A stretch of DNA of 64,000 bases from Otis tarda (lineage: Eukaryota; Chordata; Aves; Otidiformes; Otididae): contig CM048555.1 of NCBI GenBank assembly GCA_026413225.1, forward strand, positions 81,413,785-81,477,784, given 5' to 3'. A model generated the notes under the pieces. That model did not search any database. It was not told the origin of the DNA and worked only from the letters and a program-made list of their open reading frames with translations. Below are positions 61,001 to 64,000 of the stretch, piece after piece. The stretch's first letter is position 1; each line of letters begins with the position of its first letter. Both the position numbers and the translations under genes were made by a program.

Positions 61001-61689
61001 CCGGGATGAAAACCAGCATTTTTGGTGCTCTGGTCCTAATTAACTTTTTGTTCCGAGAGATGCAGTTCCATCCCTTCAAAATAAAATTAATCTTTTAAAC
61101 AGATTGCTCAAAAAGCCCTGGAAGACGTTTCCAATCCCCTCTTAATCTCTTACTAACGACCGGTATCCTCCGATCCGGCTGGTATTGCTTACGAGGGAAA
61201 GGGGGTTGTTATAAATTCACCAGGGAGGGGTGGGAAACGGGGGCCGAACCCGCTGGGATCGAAGATTTGCAACCCCCAAACCAAATAATGCTGCTATTAA
61301 CACCTCCGTGTACATACGTTGACTCTTCCTTCGGTTTTGGGGATTTTTTTGAGCGGTGGCTGGAGAAAAGACGAGGTTATCCCTCCCGCTTTTCCCCGAC
61401 CCGGCCAACATATTTCAGCATCAGTGGGGAAAAAAAAAAAATAAATAAGAAAAAAGGCAGGTTTGGCTTCCTGAGAAGCGTCTGCACATCTTGTCTTTGT
61501 AATCTTCAGGGGTTGTGCAGGCAGCCAAGGGGTTGGGAATCATTTTATAGAAGGTTTAACGCGCTAACTCGCAGCCGGGACCGTTAGACATCAGCGCGTG
61601 TCTGGGAGAGAGGAGGAGATTCTTCTGGTTTTCGTTTTTTGTTTTTTTTTTTTTTTTTAATATTCCTAGAGCTGGAGTTCAAGTCAGAT

Positions 61690-62480
61690 GCTCTTAGCGA
61701 TTTTGCACTTTCTCCTACATCCAACCGCAACTCCGCGCTCGGATGGGGATGGGGGAGAAGCTGGCCGCTGCTGCGTCCGGGGGGGCTGCTTCGGTTGGGT
61801 TTTCTTAAAAAGCGGCTGCCTTCGCGCCGCTCCGCGGCGGGTGTTTGGGGCAGAAGGCCGTGGGCGTTGCGTGCTGGCCCCCAAACGTTCGCGAGATGCC
61901 GGGAGGCGGCGCGGAAGGCGGAGGCTGAGGTGGAGCCGGGGCCGCTGCGCTGGCATCGCCGGCTCCCGGCACGTCCCGCGCTGAGGCTGGTTTTGGGATG
62001 AAATCTTTCACCCCCCGAGGTGGCGGCGAGGGGATGGGGCAGGTGAGGGAGGTTTGCGTAGGCGTCCCTCCAGCATCCCTCCAAACCGGGATTCAGACCC
62101 CGGGCGGAGAAATCTTCCCCCTCGGCTCTTTCCTACCTCTCCGCCGCGCCTCGGCTTGGCTTTTCCCTTCCATTTTGGGTTGGCTTGGGTGCTCTTTTGG
62201 CCCGTGGAGTGGTTTGGAGCACCGACCCGCCTCCCACGCCCCGCCCGGCTGCGTCTCCCGCCCCGGATGCCGCGGGGCTGCCGGGGTCTCTCCGCTGCTT
62301 CTGTGGTACCTGGGGACCCCGCGTCCGCCCCAAAACCTCTGCGGGCGGCTCGGGGTCGGGCTTCTGGCATCCAGTTTGCACCCGGTTGCTTTCCGCCTCG
62401 GCTCATCCCTCCGATTTCATTTTGACACCCGCGCCCCCGTCCCCATCCCTCCCTGTCCGCTGGCTGCTTCCGTTGCCTTT
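61690..62480. other. CpG-rich block within the presumed 3' UTR
   Basis: Very high CpG density (GCGCCGCTCCGCGGCGGGTG, GAGGCGGCGCGGAAGGCGG, CCGCCGCGCCTCGGC). It is unusual for the distal 3' UTR of an exocyst gene. It might be an independent CpG island or promoter of an antisense or downstream transcript. Confidence 0.45.
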
Positions 62481-62759
62481 TCTCGTTATTTTGGGGGGAG
62501 AAGGACGTGATTTTTGTAAACTAATGTGGTGAAAACAGCTTTTTTTGCACAAGTCGTTGCACAATAAGGGGAAAATGTAGTAAATTAGGTTTAACTTTAA
62601 AGGGAATTTTTTTTTTTTTTCCTTAAAACTCACTAGCAGAGCTACTGATGAAAAAAAGAGGTGGACTGATGAAGACATGGACTGCATGGTTTACAGGTTA
62701 AATCGCGTTAGAACTTAGCATGTTGATTTTCACTGTACATTTATCCCGTTGTAACTTCT

Positions 62760-62765
62760 ATTAAA
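62760..62765 (+). promoter_or_regulatory. Candidate poly(A) signal ATTAAA
   Basis: ATTAAA is followed about 40-55 nt later by a GU-rich stretch (CTGTGGCTGTGTGCGTC, about 62804-62820), the usual downstream element. Cleavage would fall around 62775-62790. The approximately 120 nt before it are AT-balanced and non-repetitive, as conserved 3' UTR ends often are. Confidence 0.6.
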
Positions 62766-62785
62766 CAATACAGCATCTACCGGTT

Positions 62786-64000
62786 TAAATAAGCCCGGGC
62801 TCGCTGTGGCTGTGTGCGTCGCCTTCGCCTCGCCGGGGGAAAAAAAAAAGAAAAAAAAAAATCCTAAATCCCGTAAAAGGTGAAATTCAACATCCCTTTT
62901 GTACGACCGGGAAGGATTTGCTGCCGAAACACGGGGACGTAGGGATTGTCCCGGGGTGGGGGGGAACGACCCGTTAAGGAGCGCTGGGAGCTAAAGCCAA
63001 GCTTTGACTAATTTGGGGTTGGTTTAATTGGTTTCTACCGTAAACCCAAGCCTGGAGATGAAGAGGTGACTGCTCTCATTGATGACACCCAGGTTTGCAG
63101 ACAGGGGAAGCGATCCCGAGGGAAGGCTTTGGCGGGCAGAGCAGCGATGATGGACAGTTGGTCGAGCTTCCCTCGGCTTTCCGTGCGAAATCTTTCCGCC
63201 CGCTCGCATTGCCTGTTTTCTTTCATGGTTTGCAATTTGATGATTATGTTAGCTTTTTTTTTCCTTCTTCAGGGTATTAGATTCCCCAAATACCTCCCGG
63301 CCCCGGCACCGCGTGTGCGGTAGACGTGGGTTTCTGTGAAACGCTCGGCTTGGTAGCGCACGGCGCGTTGGTTGGGAAATCGGAGCGGTACGAAACCGAC
63401 GTGGCAAACGGGAATTAAAAACCGTCCGGCTGGGAAACCTCAGCACGTCAATCCACGGGGCCGGGCGATGCTGAGCACACCAGGCTGGGAAGGAGACCTG
63501 GGGGTCCTGCCCCCCGGGTAGGGGCGATGGGGAGGTTTGGTGGGAGGGCTCAGGTGAAGGGCGTGGGAGTGAAGGATTTGGGGTGCGTTCATGGGCTGGG
63601 GGGGTCCCTCCTGGAAAGCGGCCGCTGTGTGAAAGGAGCCTGGATGGATGGTGTTCCACGAATCCCTCTAAAACCCTTTTTTAAGCCGTTTGTCCCTTTT
63701 GGTTTCCATCGCGGCCTGGGGCAGGGAGGCCCGCGTGTTAATGCGGTGGGGTGGGGAGGAGGAGTGCTCCTCGGTGTTTGTCCCAGACTAAACCTCTGCC
63801 GGGGGCACTTGCGTGCGCGCGTGGGGCAGACGAGGGGGAAAGGCAGGTGGGAACCTCCCGAATGGAATCTGTCCTCCTCCGAATAATCTCAGGTGCTCTC
63901 AGTCATGAACAAAAGGAGAAGTGCCACCTCCTCCGACAGCAGGTCCAGGTGGGACCCCAAAAACGCAGGAAGCCCCCCAGCCCACCCTGGGACCTGGCAC
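62786..64000. other. Downstream flank, no gene recognised
   Basis: After the inferred cleavage site there is an A-rich tract (about 62840-62861) and then GC-rich unique sequence. I see no splice-bounded coding segment and no recognisable cytochrome P450 exon. In known vertebrate genomes CYP26B1 lies further downstream of EXOC6B; it is not visible here. Confidence 0.5.

Larger units (their letters stand above)
58080..62785 (+). other. EXOC6B: Probable 3' UTR of the EXOC6B-like mRNA
   Basis: The sequence after the stop has no convincing open frame. The first strong poly(A) site with both a hexamer and a GU-rich downstream element is the ATTAAA at 62760-62765. Weaker AATAAA hexamers at 61080-61085 and about 61440 could give shorter isoforms. 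The 3' UTR contains a T-run (58368-58382), another at about 61645-61658 and an unusually CpG-rich block at 61690-62480. The extent is inferred; RNA evidence could shorten it. Confidence 0.55.

Noticed and set aside
62131-62140. CTACCTC let-7 seed-type match in the presumed 3' UTR
   Set aside because: A single 7-mer in several kilobases is expected by chance, and it sits in a CpG-rich block whose transcription is uncertain.
1-64000. tRNA, rRNA, CRISPR, prokaryotic operon or prophage features
   Set aside because: None seen; the composition, splice sites and CR1 elements show vertebrate nuclear DNA.

Overview
This is vertebrate nuclear DNA, almost certainly from a bird. There is no bacterial-style gene packing and nearly all of the window is non-coding. 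Interspersed repeats are 5'-truncated CR1 LINE copies ending in the typical ...CCAACCCAAACCATTC..GTGATTCTATG tail, and short simple and homopolymer tracts are frequent. The only coding sequence I can defend is the 3' end of one gene on the plus strand. A 113-nt exon (52650-52762) and the terminal coding exon (57953-58079, stop TGA) join in frame to give the last 79 residues of a Sec15-family exocyst subunit. The C-terminus fits EXOC6B better than its paralogue EXOC6. A long 3' UTR appears to follow, ending near an ATTAAA signal at 62760-62765 with a GU-rich element behind it. Layout: 1-52649 is read as intronic sequence upstream of the penultimate exon. I could find no further EXOC6B exon there, though one missed by eye cannot be excluded. 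It holds CR1 fragments on both strands (about 3.2, 7.0, 10.9, 20.6, 25.4, 27.5, 28.1, 34.6, 37.2, 37.7, 47.5 and 50.0 kb), a purine-rich tract (23.66-24.11 kb), a 21-bp minisatellite (24.70-24.84 kb), a T/C-rich tract (39.35-39.59 kb), several CpG-rich blocks (24.1, 25.6, 42.6, 43.5 kb) and non-repetitive AT-rich islands with homeodomain, SOX, FOX and octamer-like motifs that look like candidate conserved non-coding elements. 52763-57952 is the last intron, with a 700-bp (TTCTCC)n array and three CR1 pieces. 58080 to about 62785 is the 3' UTR, and 62786-64000 is downstream flank. The most interesting observation is a cluster of three direct-repeat-5 motifs of the retinoic-acid-response-element type within 103 bp (43257-43359), next to CDX/homeodomain-like sites. 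In known vertebrate genomes the gene downstream of EXOC6B is CYP26B1, and the gene downstream of EXOC6 is CYP26C1/CYP26A1; all are retinoic-acid-degrading enzymes, several induced by retinoic acid. A retinoid-responsive enhancer hidden in an EXOC6-family intron is therefore a coherent, testable hypothesis. It rests on motif reading alone: no alignment, conservation or expression data were available.
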